From positions 1 to 41,355 of the forward strand of contig JAGRAZ010000010.1 of assembly GCA_020434345.1 (NCBI GenBank): a stretch of 41,355 nucleotides of DNA, read 5' to 3'. The notes beneath the pieces are model-generated. The model made no database searches and was not told the DNA's origin. It saw nothing but the letters and a program-made list of their open reading frames with translations. Of this stretch, positions 34,181 through 41,276 are shown in pieces (position 1 is the first letter of the stretch; every line of letters begins with the position of its first letter). Position numbers and translations under genes: made by a program. The stretch comes from Bdellovibrionales bacterium. GTDB taxonomy: Bacteria > Bdellovibrionota_G > JALEGL01 > JAGRMV01.

Positions 34181-34516
34181 TTATTTTAGGTGTAAGAGGG
34201 CTTGTTTACCTGTCATGCCAACTTCAATGCCAAGCTCTTTTGCAAGCGAGCTAACTGCTTTGATTTTGGCATCTAACATGTCTTCATGTGTTTTGACGCC
34301 ACTCACAATTGCACAGGCTTCATTTGTTTTGTCACATGCATCAACGTTAAAGTATCCACAGCCTAAAAAACCTTTGGATCCTCGAATGGTTAAAAGTGGA
34401 TATGCAAGTTCAATATGACCTTTTTCAAAACCCTTCCAATTCATTTTTTCTTTTGTCATTTTGGCAAAGACGGGCAGTGAAAGTGCAAGAATAAGGACAA
34501 AGATAATTTTTTTCAT
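34181..34516 (-). CDS. Secreted DUF1805-family protein
   Basis: A 111-residue protein with a Sec signal peptide (MKKIIFVLILALSLPVFA, cleavage likely after Ala18). The mature part matches the DUF1805 (YunC) pattern: GSKGFLGCGYFNV (46-58), AIVSGVKTHEDML (69-81) and the terminal LGIEVGMTGKQAL (95-107). DUF1805 proteins known to me are short cytoplasmic proteins of unknown function, so the signal peptide is noteworthy. Cys53, Cys61 and Cys68 could form a disulfide in the periplasm. AAGGA lies 8 nt before the ATG. It is a single gene between the AAA ATPase and tRNA-Leu. Confidence 0.82.
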   Translation of the reverse strand: MKKIIFVLILALSLPVFAKMTKEKMNWKGFEKGHIELAYPLLTIRGSKGFLGCGYFNVDACDKTNEACAIVSGVKTHEDMLDAKIKAVSSLAKELGIEVGMTGKQALLHLK

Positions 34517-34595
34517 GATTTGTTTCCTTTTATACTTTGACAGATAGGTATCAAAGGTTGGCTTGCCAACCGAAGTGTTAAGAAAACACGAAGGT

Positions 34596-34682
34596 TGGTG
34601 CCTGGAACTGGACTCGAACCAGCACGAGGTTTCCCCCGCTAGCCCCTCAAGCTAGTGTGTCTACCAATTCCACCACCCAGGC
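34596..34682 (-). tRNA. tRNA-Leu (anticodon GAG)
   Basis: Read on the minus strand, the 5' acceptor arm GCCTGGG pairs with TCCAGGC (one G-T). The D arm has TTGGTAGACAC. The anticodon stem CTAGC/GCTAG encloses TTGAGGG with anticodon GAG, and a long class II variable arm contains GGGGGAAACCTC. The T arm is CTGG-TTCGAGT-CCAG. Discriminator A and an encoded CCA (34596-34598) complete 87 nt. It reads CUC and CUU codons. Confidence 0.95.
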
Positions 34683-34693
34683 ACGTTGAAGGC

Positions 34694-34722
34694 GTTATAT
34701 GATCAATGTCTCTTTATGTCAA
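34694..34722 (-). promoter_or_regulatory. Near-consensus promoter of tRNA-Leu
   Basis: On the minus strand TTGACA (34717-34722) and TATAAC (34694-34699) are exactly 17 bp apart. The -10 ends 11 nt before the mature tRNA 5' end. It is the best promoter in the window and gives the tRNA its own unit after mutY. Confidence 0.8.
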
Positions 34723-34745
34723 TGTAAGGCCTATCCTTGATGGAC

Positions 34746-35771
34746 CTATAAATGAGGCAGGCTCGCGCCAAGGATTTTTTTTGTTAATACAGATGTCGGA
34801 TATGAATAAAGATCAACAACCCATTGCTCCACAGGGGTTCTTGCTTTGGAGGTTGCTTGGTATCCTACAAAAACATCTACAACAATATTTTGATGGGTGA
34901 GTTGATGAGAGATGGTGCCCGTTTTTTGTAATTTTTGCACTTTCGGGAATTCGCTTTGTAAAAACTCTTTGGTTTGATTTTTTGTTTTTTTACCTTCAAA
35001 ATAAGGAAATTCCCACATACCTGCCCAACGGCCCTGATCGGGTCGTTTGCATAAAAGATATTTCTTGGTTTTGGGATTTTGTAAAACAAGTGCACAAGCA
35101 TAAATATTTTTAACTTTCGCTTTTTTTCGAGGTGCAGGAAAAAGAGAAATATTTTGTGTTTGGTATGCTTCGCAAGTGTTGCGCAAAGGACAAATCAAGC
35201 ATTTGGGATTTTTAGGGACACAAATCAACGCACCGATTTCCATTATGGCTTGATTGATACTTGATGGGTCTGAATGATTTGCAAGATCATTTGCAAAAGG
35301 TGTTACATCTTTATGGGTTGCATATACTCTAGATAAAACACGAATCACATTGCCGTCAACACAAGGCACCTTTTGTCCAAATGCGATCGAAGCAACAGCT
35401 CCTGAAGTATATTCTCCAAATCCCGAAAGTTTGATTAGTTCTTGTTTTGTAGATGGAAGCTTTCCGTTGTAAGTTTTAACAATTTGTTTGGAAGCTTTAT
35501 GTAAAAGTTTTGCACGTCTATAATATCCAAGACCTTGCCAAATTTGTAAAACACCTTCTTCTGAAGCGTTTGCCAAGTCAAAAACTGTTGGAAATGTAGA
35601 AAGAAAACGATGCCAATAATCAATAACAGTATCTACACGTGTTTGCTGAAGCATAATTTCAGAGATCCAGATCGCATATGGATCGTGTGTTTTGCGCCAA
35701 GGTAGGTCGCGCTTATTTTTTTGATACCAAGTATAAAGTGCTTTTTGTGTTGCAGTATTTTTTGACTTCAT
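34746..35771 (-). CDS. mutY: Adenine DNA glycosylase MutY
   Basis: MutY removes adenine mispaired with 8-oxoguanine. The 341-residue protein has the catalytic Glu38 (WISEIMLQQTRV), the helix-hairpin-helix (LSGFGEYTSGAVAS, about 115-128) and the catalytic Asp139 (VDGNVIRV). The 4Fe-4S cluster Cys residues are 184, 191, 194 and 200 in C-x6-C-x2-C-x5-C spacing. The C-terminal NUDIX-like domain for 8-oxoG recognition starts around residue 225 (IYACALVLQNPKTKKYLL). Its ATG shares one base with the stop of the PilZ gene (TGATG), so the two are translated together. Confidence 0.95.
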   Translation of the reverse strand: MKSKNTATQKALYTWYQKNKRDLPWRKTHDPYAIWISEIMLQQTRVDTVIDYWHRFLSTFPTVFDLANASEEGVLQIWQGLGYYRRAKLLHKASKQIVKTYNGKLPSTKQELIKLSGFGEYTSGAVASIAFGQKVPCVDGNVIRVLSRVYATHKDVTPFANDLANHSDPSSINQAIMEIGALICVPKNPKCLICPLRNTCEAYQTQNISLFPAPRKKAKVKNIYACALVLQNPKTKKYLLCKRPDQGRWAGMWEFPYFEGKKTKNQTKEFLQSEFPKVQKLQKTGTISHQLTHQNIVVDVFVGYQATSKARTPVEQWVVDLYSYPTSVLTKKILGASLPHL

Positions 35772-36181
35772 CAGATCTCAAGATGTTCAAGAACAAAGCC
35801 TGAAATCATCCGAGAAATGTTTGTCTCAAGATTGATAAAAGAAAATCCGACAAGTGTAGCTTCGTCATGATATTTTTCAGGGATAACACGAATGACTTTT
35901 GCTTGTACTTGAATTGGAAGATGAAAAGAAGGAAGTGTAAATTCCAACGTAAACTCATCACCTTGTGAAACAGGAAAATTGGTGGCAAGGAGCATTCCAG
36001 ACCAACTGATATTGATGGCTTCGGCATATCCATGGATAGGGTTGCCTTTGTAAGAAACGTTCACGGGAAAGTGAATATCGAGTCGTTTTGCACGAATTTT
36101 TCGGTTGCTTGAGGTTGTTGTAGGGACCTCTTTTAAATCAAGTGCAGATGTTGCCAACACGGTATCTTTTACTTTACTCAT
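35771..36181 (-). CDS. PilZ-domain protein
   Basis: A 136-residue protein whose central and C-terminal parts form a PilZ domain. It has an arginine-rich start with an RxxxR-type segment (NRKIRAKR, about 26-33), then a beta-barrel with NISWSG, matching the (D/N)xSxxG c-di-GMP motif. Both motifs are present, so c-di-GMP binding is plausible, and the window encodes an active-looking GGDEF enzyme. There are no other domains and no membrane segment. It is coupled to mutY (1-bp overlap), an uninformative partnership. Confidence 0.85.
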   Translation of the reverse strand: MSKVKDTVLATSALDLKEVPTTTSSNRKIRAKRLDIHFPVNVSYKGNPIHGYAEAINISWSGMLLATNFPVSQGDEFTLEFTLPSFHLPIQVQAKVIRVIPEKYHDEATLVGFSFINLETNISRMISGFVLEHLEI

Positions 36182-36187
36182 GATGTA

Positions 36188-36216
36188 TTCATAGCCAATC
36201 GTAGGCGCTTTTGCAA
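36188..36216 (-). promoter_or_regulatory. Promoter of the PilZ-mutY unit, leaderless geometry
   Basis: On the minus strand TTGCAA (36211-36216) and TATGAA (36188-36193) are 17 bp apart. The -10 ends 6 nt before the ATG at 36181. The -35 overlaps the hairpin at 36205-36220. Confidence 0.4.
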
Positions 36217-36220
36217 GCGC
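36205..36220 (-). terminator. GC-rich hairpin after lepB
   Basis: GCGCTT and AAGCGC form a 6-bp stem around a 4-nt loop just after the lepB stop. No T-run follows on the minus strand, so termination would be weak or factor-dependent. Confidence 0.3.
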
Positions 36221-36223
36221 TGT

Positions 36224-36970
36224 TTAATGGACAAGCTTTCCAAATCGATGAAAGCGGATGCTTGGGATGACAAATTTATTGCTCACGCGAAAGTAGGGAT
36301 TGACACTATCTAAGGAAAGCCAAATAAAAATTGCGCGTCCACGAATGTTTTTTTGAGGAAGGAACCCCCAAAACCGACTATCCGATGAGCTGTCACGGTT
36401 ATCACCCATCATAAAATAATGACCCTGAGGAACAACATAAGGACCAAAATCTTCTACACGAGGTTTAAATTCCATAATAGTGTGTGAATTTCCTTCAGGA
36501 AATGTCTCGGTATAAAGACGTGCCATTGTTTCAATTGTTGGATAAGGGTGGTCATATAAAACATCTTTGTTGAGATCTTCTTTAAGATCAACGGGCTTAT
36601 CGTTGATAAAAAGTACATCTTCTTTAACTTCGATTTTATCACCTGGCAACCCAATGACTCGTTTGATAAAATCAAGCTCACCTTTTTCAGGTTCAATAAA
36701 AACAATGACGTCTCCACGCTTGGGGCCATCAAAATTAATCATGTTTTTATTCGTAAAAGGAATTTTAATGCCATAAGAAAACTTGCTGACAAAAATAAAA
36801 TCTCCAATTTTTAAGGTAGGGATCATAGAACCGGAAGGGATTTTGTACGGAGAAGCAATTACAGAACGAAAAACAAGTGCTAGAAGAACCGCTAACATGA
36901 TGGACTTAAATGTTTGAAAGGGGGTTTCTTTTTTTTTGGTTTTGTCTGAATGTTTTTCTTTTTCTGTCAT
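36224..36970 (-). CDS. lepB: Signal peptidase I
   Basis: LepB cuts signal peptides from exported proteins on the periplasmic side of the inner membrane. The 248-residue protein has one N-terminal membrane helix (about 20-40), then the catalytic Ser48 in PSGSMIPTL and Lys103 in FIKRVIGLPGD. GDNRDSSSDSRFWG and the C-terminal region complete the family boxes. It overlaps tsaB by 4 bp (ATGA), ending the frr-uppS-dxr-rseP-tsaB-lepB operon, and would process many exported proteins predicted here. Confidence 0.95.
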   Translation of the reverse strand: MTEKEKHSDKTKKKETPFQTFKSIMLAVLLALVFRSVIASPYKIPSGSMIPTLKIGDFIFVSKFSYGIKIPFTNKNMINFDGPKRGDVIVFIEPEKGELDFIKRVIGLPGDKIEVKEDVLFINDKPVDLKEDLNKDVLYDHPYPTIETMARLYTETFPEGNSHTIMEFKPRVEDFGPYVVPQGHYFMMGDNRDSSSDSRFWGFLPQKNIRGRAIFIWLSLDSVNPYFRVSNKFVIPSIRFHRFGKLVH

Positions 36971-37599
36971 GATTGTATTTTCTGTGCTTTTACATGCTGT
37001 ACGTAAAGTGGTTCACATGTGTTTGTTTCTAAAAACGTCCTCTTTGTCCAATGCTCAAAAAGTCGTCCGGCCATGGATGTACCACAAATTGTTTCAAAAG
37101 GTAAGCGCATGATATCTTTGCTGGTTTCAAGCATATGCTCTGGTCCATACAGGGTTTGATGATCAGCCAAAAGAGTGCTTGTGGGACCAAATTCAATTTG
37201 TGAGGCATCTTCAAGGGGAGATGTGGTCAGATAGACATGATCTTTTTGTGCAGGCCACAGGTAGCATACATTCTTTTGATGATCTTTTTGCACCATTCGT
37301 TCAAATGTATTGATACCGATCAGCGGTTTTTGAAAAGTATGTGAAAATGTTTTCATCATCATCATACCAATACGTAAACCTGTAAACGATCCGGGACCTT
37401 TGATGCACGCAAACGCATCAATCTCTTGAAGTGTAATGTTTTCTTCATGCAATATTTTTTCTACAATAAGAACGATGTTTTTACAGTGATCATTTGTTGT
37501 TTTATCAAGGAGCTGTTTTTGTAAACTTGAACCTTTTGTGAGCACGCATCCCAAGTAGGGACCGGATGTATCAATTGCAAGAATAAGAGGGGGTTGCAT
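36967..37599 (-). CDS. tsaB: tRNA t6A biosynthesis protein TsaB
   Basis: TsaB forms the complex with TsaD and TsaE that transfers threonylcarbamoyl to A37 of ANN-decoding tRNAs. The 210-residue ASKHA-fold protein has the N-terminal ILAIDTSGPYLGCVL and the family signature KGPGSFTGLRIGM near residue 70. It is a degenerate paralogue of TsaD without the metal-binding His pair, as expected. It begins 3 bp after rseP and overlaps lepB by 4 bp. Confidence 0.9.
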   Translation of the reverse strand: MQPPLILAIDTSGPYLGCVLTKGSSLQKQLLDKTTNDHCKNIVLIVEKILHEENITLQEIDAFACIKGPGSFTGLRIGMMMMKTFSHTFQKPLIGINTFERMVQKDHQKNVCYLWPAQKDHVYLTTSPLEDASQIEFGPTSTLLADHQTLYGPEHMLETSKDIMRLPFETICGTSMAGRLFEHWTKRTFLETNTCEPLYVQHVKAQKIQS

Positions 37600-37602
37600 A
37601 GT

Positions 37603-39240
37603 CTAGAACAATGCTTTGATTTTATCGACAAAGAAGCGATCAATGTCGACATAGAAAACCAAAAGCATAAGGCCCAATAAAATCATAAGGCCTGCTTGTT
37701 GTGACCATTCCATTAACTTTGCAGGGACGGGCTTTCCTTTGATAAGTTCAATAAAGTAGAAGAACAAATGTCCTCCATCAAGAACAGGAATGGGTAAGAG
37801 ATTGAGTACGCCTAGCGTGATGCTTAAAATGGCCATAAGGCGGAAAAAACTCATCCAACCACCAGATGAATAAGATGTTCCGGCCATGTAAAAAATTGAA
37901 ATTGGACCACCGAGTGTCTTGTATGAGAGTTTGCCAGAAAAAAGCTTTCCAAGTCCGATCACAGTTGATTTGGTCAAATCGTAGGTTTCTAAAAACCCAT
38001 GCTTAAGTGCCAAAAATGGATTTGTGTATTGTTCTTCATAAAAATCGATGGGGTAGGGATTTGCGCCTGATACTACGCCAAGTTGGCGCACTTTTTCTTT
38101 TTGTTGTGTAAGGGCATTAGACTGCGTTACTTCTTTAGGAATTAAATTGATTACAGAAGTTTGACCATCGCGAATAAGCGTTACATTGAGTTCTTCACCA
38201 TTGTTATTTTGAATGAGGTCTTTAAATTCATACCAATTAGAAATATTTTGATCATTGATTGCGATCAAATGATCTCCAGCACGTAGACCCTTTTGTGAGG
38301 CGATGGATTCTTCTTGTACTTCTGCAATAAACATCTCACGCGAAAAAATACCCGCGTCGGTAAGATTTGTAATGGTTCCAAGATTGACCGAAAGGATATC
38401 CTTCGATGATGCATCCTCTGATGTTTGTGCAGTTAGAATAATGGGTTCTTTGGTTTGTGAAATCATGTCATTAATTTGCCAGAAATAGGAGACAGGTTGA
38501 CCATTTACAGAAGTGATCGTATGTCCAGTGCGAAGGCCTTGCTGATATGCGACAGATTTTGGATCAGAGATGCCAATGGTTGTTTGGTAGGAAATTAAAT
38601 CGACTCCAATTTTGCCCATGTCCTTGATTTCACCAAAGTCGTTCATGCCTTTTTCAAGATTGGGTGTAACAGTTGCTTGTTGCATCTGACCGTTTCGCTC
38701 AAACATAATTTCAGTAGGAAGATTTGCCCGTGTTGCAACGATTTTTGTGACATCTTTAAATGTTTTTACAGGTTGTCCTTGAACCGAAACAATGTGATCC
38801 CCAGCACGTAGTCCAGCTTTATAGGCAGGCGAATCAGGCAAGGCATTGCCCACTTGACTTGAGGGTGAAGGAATACCAACCATAAAAAGACCCGTAAAAA
38901 CCACTACAGGTAAAATTAAATTGGCAACAGGTCCCATGATAACAATCGCAATTCGGTTCCATACGTTTTGTGTTGCAAAACTACGTGGGTCAGAAAGGTC
39001 TTCAGGTTTAATATTGCCGATGTCTTCTTGGCCGCGCATTTTGACGTATCCACCCAACGGAAATAGGCAAAGGGCATATTCAGTCTCGCCAAAAGTCTTT
39101 TTAAAAATCGCTGGACCAAAGCCAATGGCAAAGCGCTCTACATAGACGTTGCACCACTTGGCCACACTAAAATGTCCCAGTTCATGAAAAAATACGAGTC
39201 CACCAAAGAGAAGTAAGGGTATGATTACGCTAGAAAACAT
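37603..39240 (-). CDS. rseP: Site-2 intramembrane metalloprotease RseP with three PDZ-like domains
   Basis: RseP cuts anti-sigma factors and remnant signal peptides within the inner membrane. HELGH (19-23) and the LDGGH motif (487-491) supply the zinc ligands. Between them are three PDZ-like segments: PAYKAGLRAGDHIVSVQG (about 138-155), SVAYQQGLRTGHTITSVNG (about 229-247) and IASQKGLRAGDHLIAIN (about 313-329). The middle one is weaker. E. coli RseP has two PDZ domains and 450 residues; this protein has 545. The ATG at 39240 is chosen because GTGAG precedes it; a GTG at 39249 would add three residues. Operon partners are dxr (upstream) and tsaB. Confidence 0.93.
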   Translation of the reverse strand: MFSSVIIPLLLFGGLVFFHELGHFSVAKWCNVYVERFAIGFGPAIFKKTFGETEYALCLFPLGGYVKMRGQEDIGNIKPEDLSDPRSFATQNVWNRIAIVIMGPVANLILPVVVFTGLFMVGIPSPSSQVGNALPDSPAYKAGLRAGDHIVSVQGQPVKTFKDVTKIVATRANLPTEIMFERNGQMQQATVTPNLEKGMNDFGEIKDMGKIGVDLISYQTTIGISDPKSVAYQQGLRTGHTITSVNGQPVSYFWQINDMISQTKEPIILTAQTSEDASSKDILSVNLGTITNLTDAGIFSREMFIAEVQEESIASQKGLRAGDHLIAINDQNISNWYEFKDLIQNNNGEELNVTLIRDGQTSVINLIPKEVTQSNALTQQKEKVRQLGVVSGANPYPIDFYEEQYTNPFLALKHGFLETYDLTKSTVIGLGKLFSGKLSYKTLGGPISIFYMAGTSYSSGGWMSFFRLMAILSITLGVLNLLPIPVLDGGHLFFYFIELIKGKPVPAKLMEWSQQAGLMILLGLMLLVFYVDIDRFFVDKIKALF

Positions 39241-39258
39241 AAGACTCACGTTATACGA

Positions 39259-40413
39259 CTATTTACGCTTCTTTTCAATGACTTCTTTGGCCTTTGCTCG
39301 ACCCCATGCGTCTGCGTGTAAATAATCATCAATCGAGGAAGTGGCGGTTTCTTGGTATTGTTGCAAAACCTGATCATTGATTAAAGCAATGTCTGTAAAT
39401 CGAATCAAATCCTTCAAAAATGCAGCTACCGTTTCTTCGTTGGCACCGTTAAGGACAGCAGGGTAGGTTGGCCCACTTTCAAGTGCCGCATAGGCAAGCG
39501 TGATAGACGGAAATCGCTTTGGATCCGGTTTGGAAAAATCAAGTTTTGTTAGTTCCAAGAAGTTCACAGGCTCAATCACATTTTCAAGACGATTTGGATA
39601 ACTTAAGGCGTAAGCTATAGGTGCACGCATATGAGGAACACCCATTTGGCAAAGGCTTGATCCATCAATGAGTTCCACAATAGAGTGGATAATGGATTGA
39701 GGATGAATCACAATTTCAATTTGAGCAGCTTGTAAGTCAAACAACCATTTAGCCTCAATGACTTCAAGTCCTTTGTTCATCATGGTTGCAGAATCAATGG
39801 TAATTTTGGGGCCCATGTTCCAGTTTGGATGCTTGAGTGCTTGTTCTTTGGTTACTGTTTGTAAATCAAGTTCTGGTTGTAGAAAAAAAGGACCACCGGA
39901 TGCGGTTAAATAAATTTTTCGAATATCTTGGTGCCGTGTTCCTTGAATAGATTGAAAAATGGCACTGTGCTCGCTATCGATCGGACGAAGAACTGTTTGA
40001 TGTTCTTTAATTTTTTGATTCATGAGTGCGCCGCTTACAACCATGGACTCTTTGTTGGCAAGAAGTACTTCCTTCTGGTGTTCTATCGCTCGCAATGTGG
40101 GACGTAGACCAGAAGAACCAACAATGGCACAAACAACCGCGTCTGCTTTTGCATGTGCTGCAATTTCGCATGCGCCATTTTCTCCAACCAAAATATCAAC
40201 TGTTACACCTTTGTTTAAAAGAGCGTTTCTCGCTTCTTCAGTTTGGACAGAAACAACCTCAGGTGTAAATTCTTTGATTTGTTCAAAAAGAACATCTGTG
40301 TTTTGTCCAGCGCAGAGTGCAACTACATTAAATTGATCCGGATAGTCACGTACAATGCTTAACGTGCTTTGTCCGATGGAACCAGTTGAGCCTAAAATGC
40401 TAATTTTTTTCAT
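39259..40413 (-). CDS. dxr: 1-Deoxy-D-xylulose 5-phosphate reductoisomerase
   Basis: Dxr makes 2-C-methyl-D-erythritol 4-phosphate, the committed step of the MEP isoprenoid pathway. The 384-residue protein has the NADPH loop GSTGSIGQSTL (8-18), LANKESMVVSGAL, PIDSEHSAIFQSI with metal and substrate ligands, LTASGGPF, and the MNKGLEVIEAKWLF segment. It overlaps uppS by 4 bp (ATGA), so isoprenoid precursor synthesis is tied to undecaprenyl diphosphate synthesis. The cdsA gene that commonly lies between uppS and dxr is missing. Confidence 0.97.
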   Translation of the reverse strand: MKKISILGSTGSIGQSTLSIVRDYPDQFNVVALCAGQNTDVLFEQIKEFTPEVVSVQTEEARNALLNKGVTVDILVGENGACEIAAHAKADAVVCAIVGSSGLRPTLRAIEHQKEVLLANKESMVVSGALMNQKIKEHQTVLRPIDSEHSAIFQSIQGTRHQDIRKIYLTASGGPFFLQPELDLQTVTKEQALKHPNWNMGPKITIDSATMMNKGLEVIEAKWLFDLQAAQIEIVIHPQSIIHSIVELIDGSSLCQMGVPHMRAPIAYALSYPNRLENVIEPVNFLELTKLDFSKPDPKRFPSITLAYAALESGPTYPAVLNGANEETVAAFLKDLIRFTDIALINDQVLQQYQETATSSIDDYLHADAWGRAKAKEVIEKKRK

Positions 40414-41120
40414 ACGCCTCCAAAGCGACGATCGCGTTTGTGAAAAGAATCAATTGCTTGGTCAAATTCTTGGGGTGTAAAATCAGGCCATAGCGTTTCT
40501 GTCACAGCATACTCACTGTAAGCACATTGCCACAAAAGAAAATTTGATGTACGGAATTCTCCGCTGGTTCGAATGACGAGCTCGGGATCAGGGCAAAAAG
40601 AGGTATCAAGCGCGTTTGTAATATGTTCTTCTGTAAGCGTTTTACTGTTTACATCACCCTTTTGCGCTTGTTCAAGGAGCTTACCAAGTGCGCGCTTGAT
40701 TTCGTCTCGACCACCATAGCTTAAAGCAAGCACAAGCGTGAGACCGGTATGATTTTTGGTTTTTTCAATAACGTGGTGTAGTGCACCTCGAGCAAAAAGT
40801 GGAAGTTTTTGGGTGTCGCCAATGGTTACAAGACGAACTTGATGTTCAATAAATGTAGGGAGTTCCGAAAAGAGAAATTCTTGCAAAAGTTTCATTAGTG
40901 TTGAAACTTCTGTTTCTGGTCTTGACCAGTTTTCTGAAGAAAATGCATACAGTGTCAAAAATTGAATTTTTCTGTGACTTGCGTGCTTAACAATTTCAAT
41001 GGCTTTTTTAACACCTGCTTGGTGCCCTTGGCTTCGTTCAAGATTGCGATTTTTTGCCCAGCGGCCGTTGCCATCCATGATGATGCCAACATGCGTAAGT
41101 GGTTTTGGATTTTCGCTCAT
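40410..41120 (-). CDS. uppS: Undecaprenyl diphosphate synthase
   Basis: UppS elongates farnesyl diphosphate to the C55 lipid carrier for peptidoglycan and O-antigen. The 236-residue protein has HVGIIMDGNGRWAK with the catalytic Asp, GHQAGVKKAIEIV, LTLYAFSSENWSRP and the C-terminal PELVIRTSGEFRTSNFLLW. The last motif usually reads RTSGE-RLSNFL, so Phe-Arg-Thr is a small variation. The first nine codons are duplicated 152 bp upstream beside a GC-rich insert. The Shine-Dalgarno-like GAGGGAG 10 nt before this ATG is supplied by the insert. A 51-codon open frame from the upstream copy ends in a TGA that overlaps this ATG. Confidence 0.96.
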   Translation of the reverse strand: MSENPKPLTHVGIIMDGNGRWAKNRNLERSQGHQAGVKKAIEIVKHASHRKIQFLTLYAFSSENWSRPETEVSTLMKLLQEFLFSELPTFIEHQVRLVTIGDTQKLPLFARGALHHVIEKTKNHTGLTLVLALSYGGRDEIKRALGKLLEQAQKGDVNSKTLTEEHITNALDTSFCPDPELVIRTSGEFRTSNFLLWQCAYSEYAVTETLWPDFTPQEFDQAIDSFHKRDRRFGGV

Positions 41121-41276
41121 CTTTTTCGTTCTCCCTCGCTTGCCATCCTCAGCGTACTTGCACAGTACGCCTCCGGTGTCGCGCTCGGTGCGGCCTCAAA
41201 TCTAAGCAAAACTTCAAAACCACAAAAGAAAGATAGAGATTGGTTTGTAAGTGGTTTTGGATTTTCGCTCATCTTT
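41095..41276 (-). repeat. 30-bp direct repeat of the uppS start flanking a 122-bp GC-rich insert
   Basis: The sequence GTAAGTGGTTTTGG...CATCTTT is identical over 30 bp at 41095-41124 (real uppS start) and 41247-41276 (copy next to the frr stop). The sequence matches neither side beyond these limits. The intervening 41125-41246 contains the hairpin GCGTACT/AGTACGC (41152-41170) and, on the minus strand, ATGGCAAGCGAGGGAG near its junction with the real uppS start. Confidence 0.85.
41117..41272 (-). CDS. 51-codon open frame created by the insert, coupled to uppS (uncertain)
   Basis: It begins at the duplicated uppS ATG, 2 nt after the frr stop (TAAAGATG). It encodes the first nine UppS residues (MSENPKPLT), runs through the insert (with FEAAPSATPEAYC and MASEGERKR) and ends in TGA overlapping the genuine uppS ATG. 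It may be only a translated remnant, but ribosomes leaving frr could use it to reach uppS. No homology is claimed. Confidence 0.3.
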   Translation of the reverse strand: MSENPKPLTNQSLSFFCGFEVLLRFEAAPSATPEAYCASTLRMASEGERKR

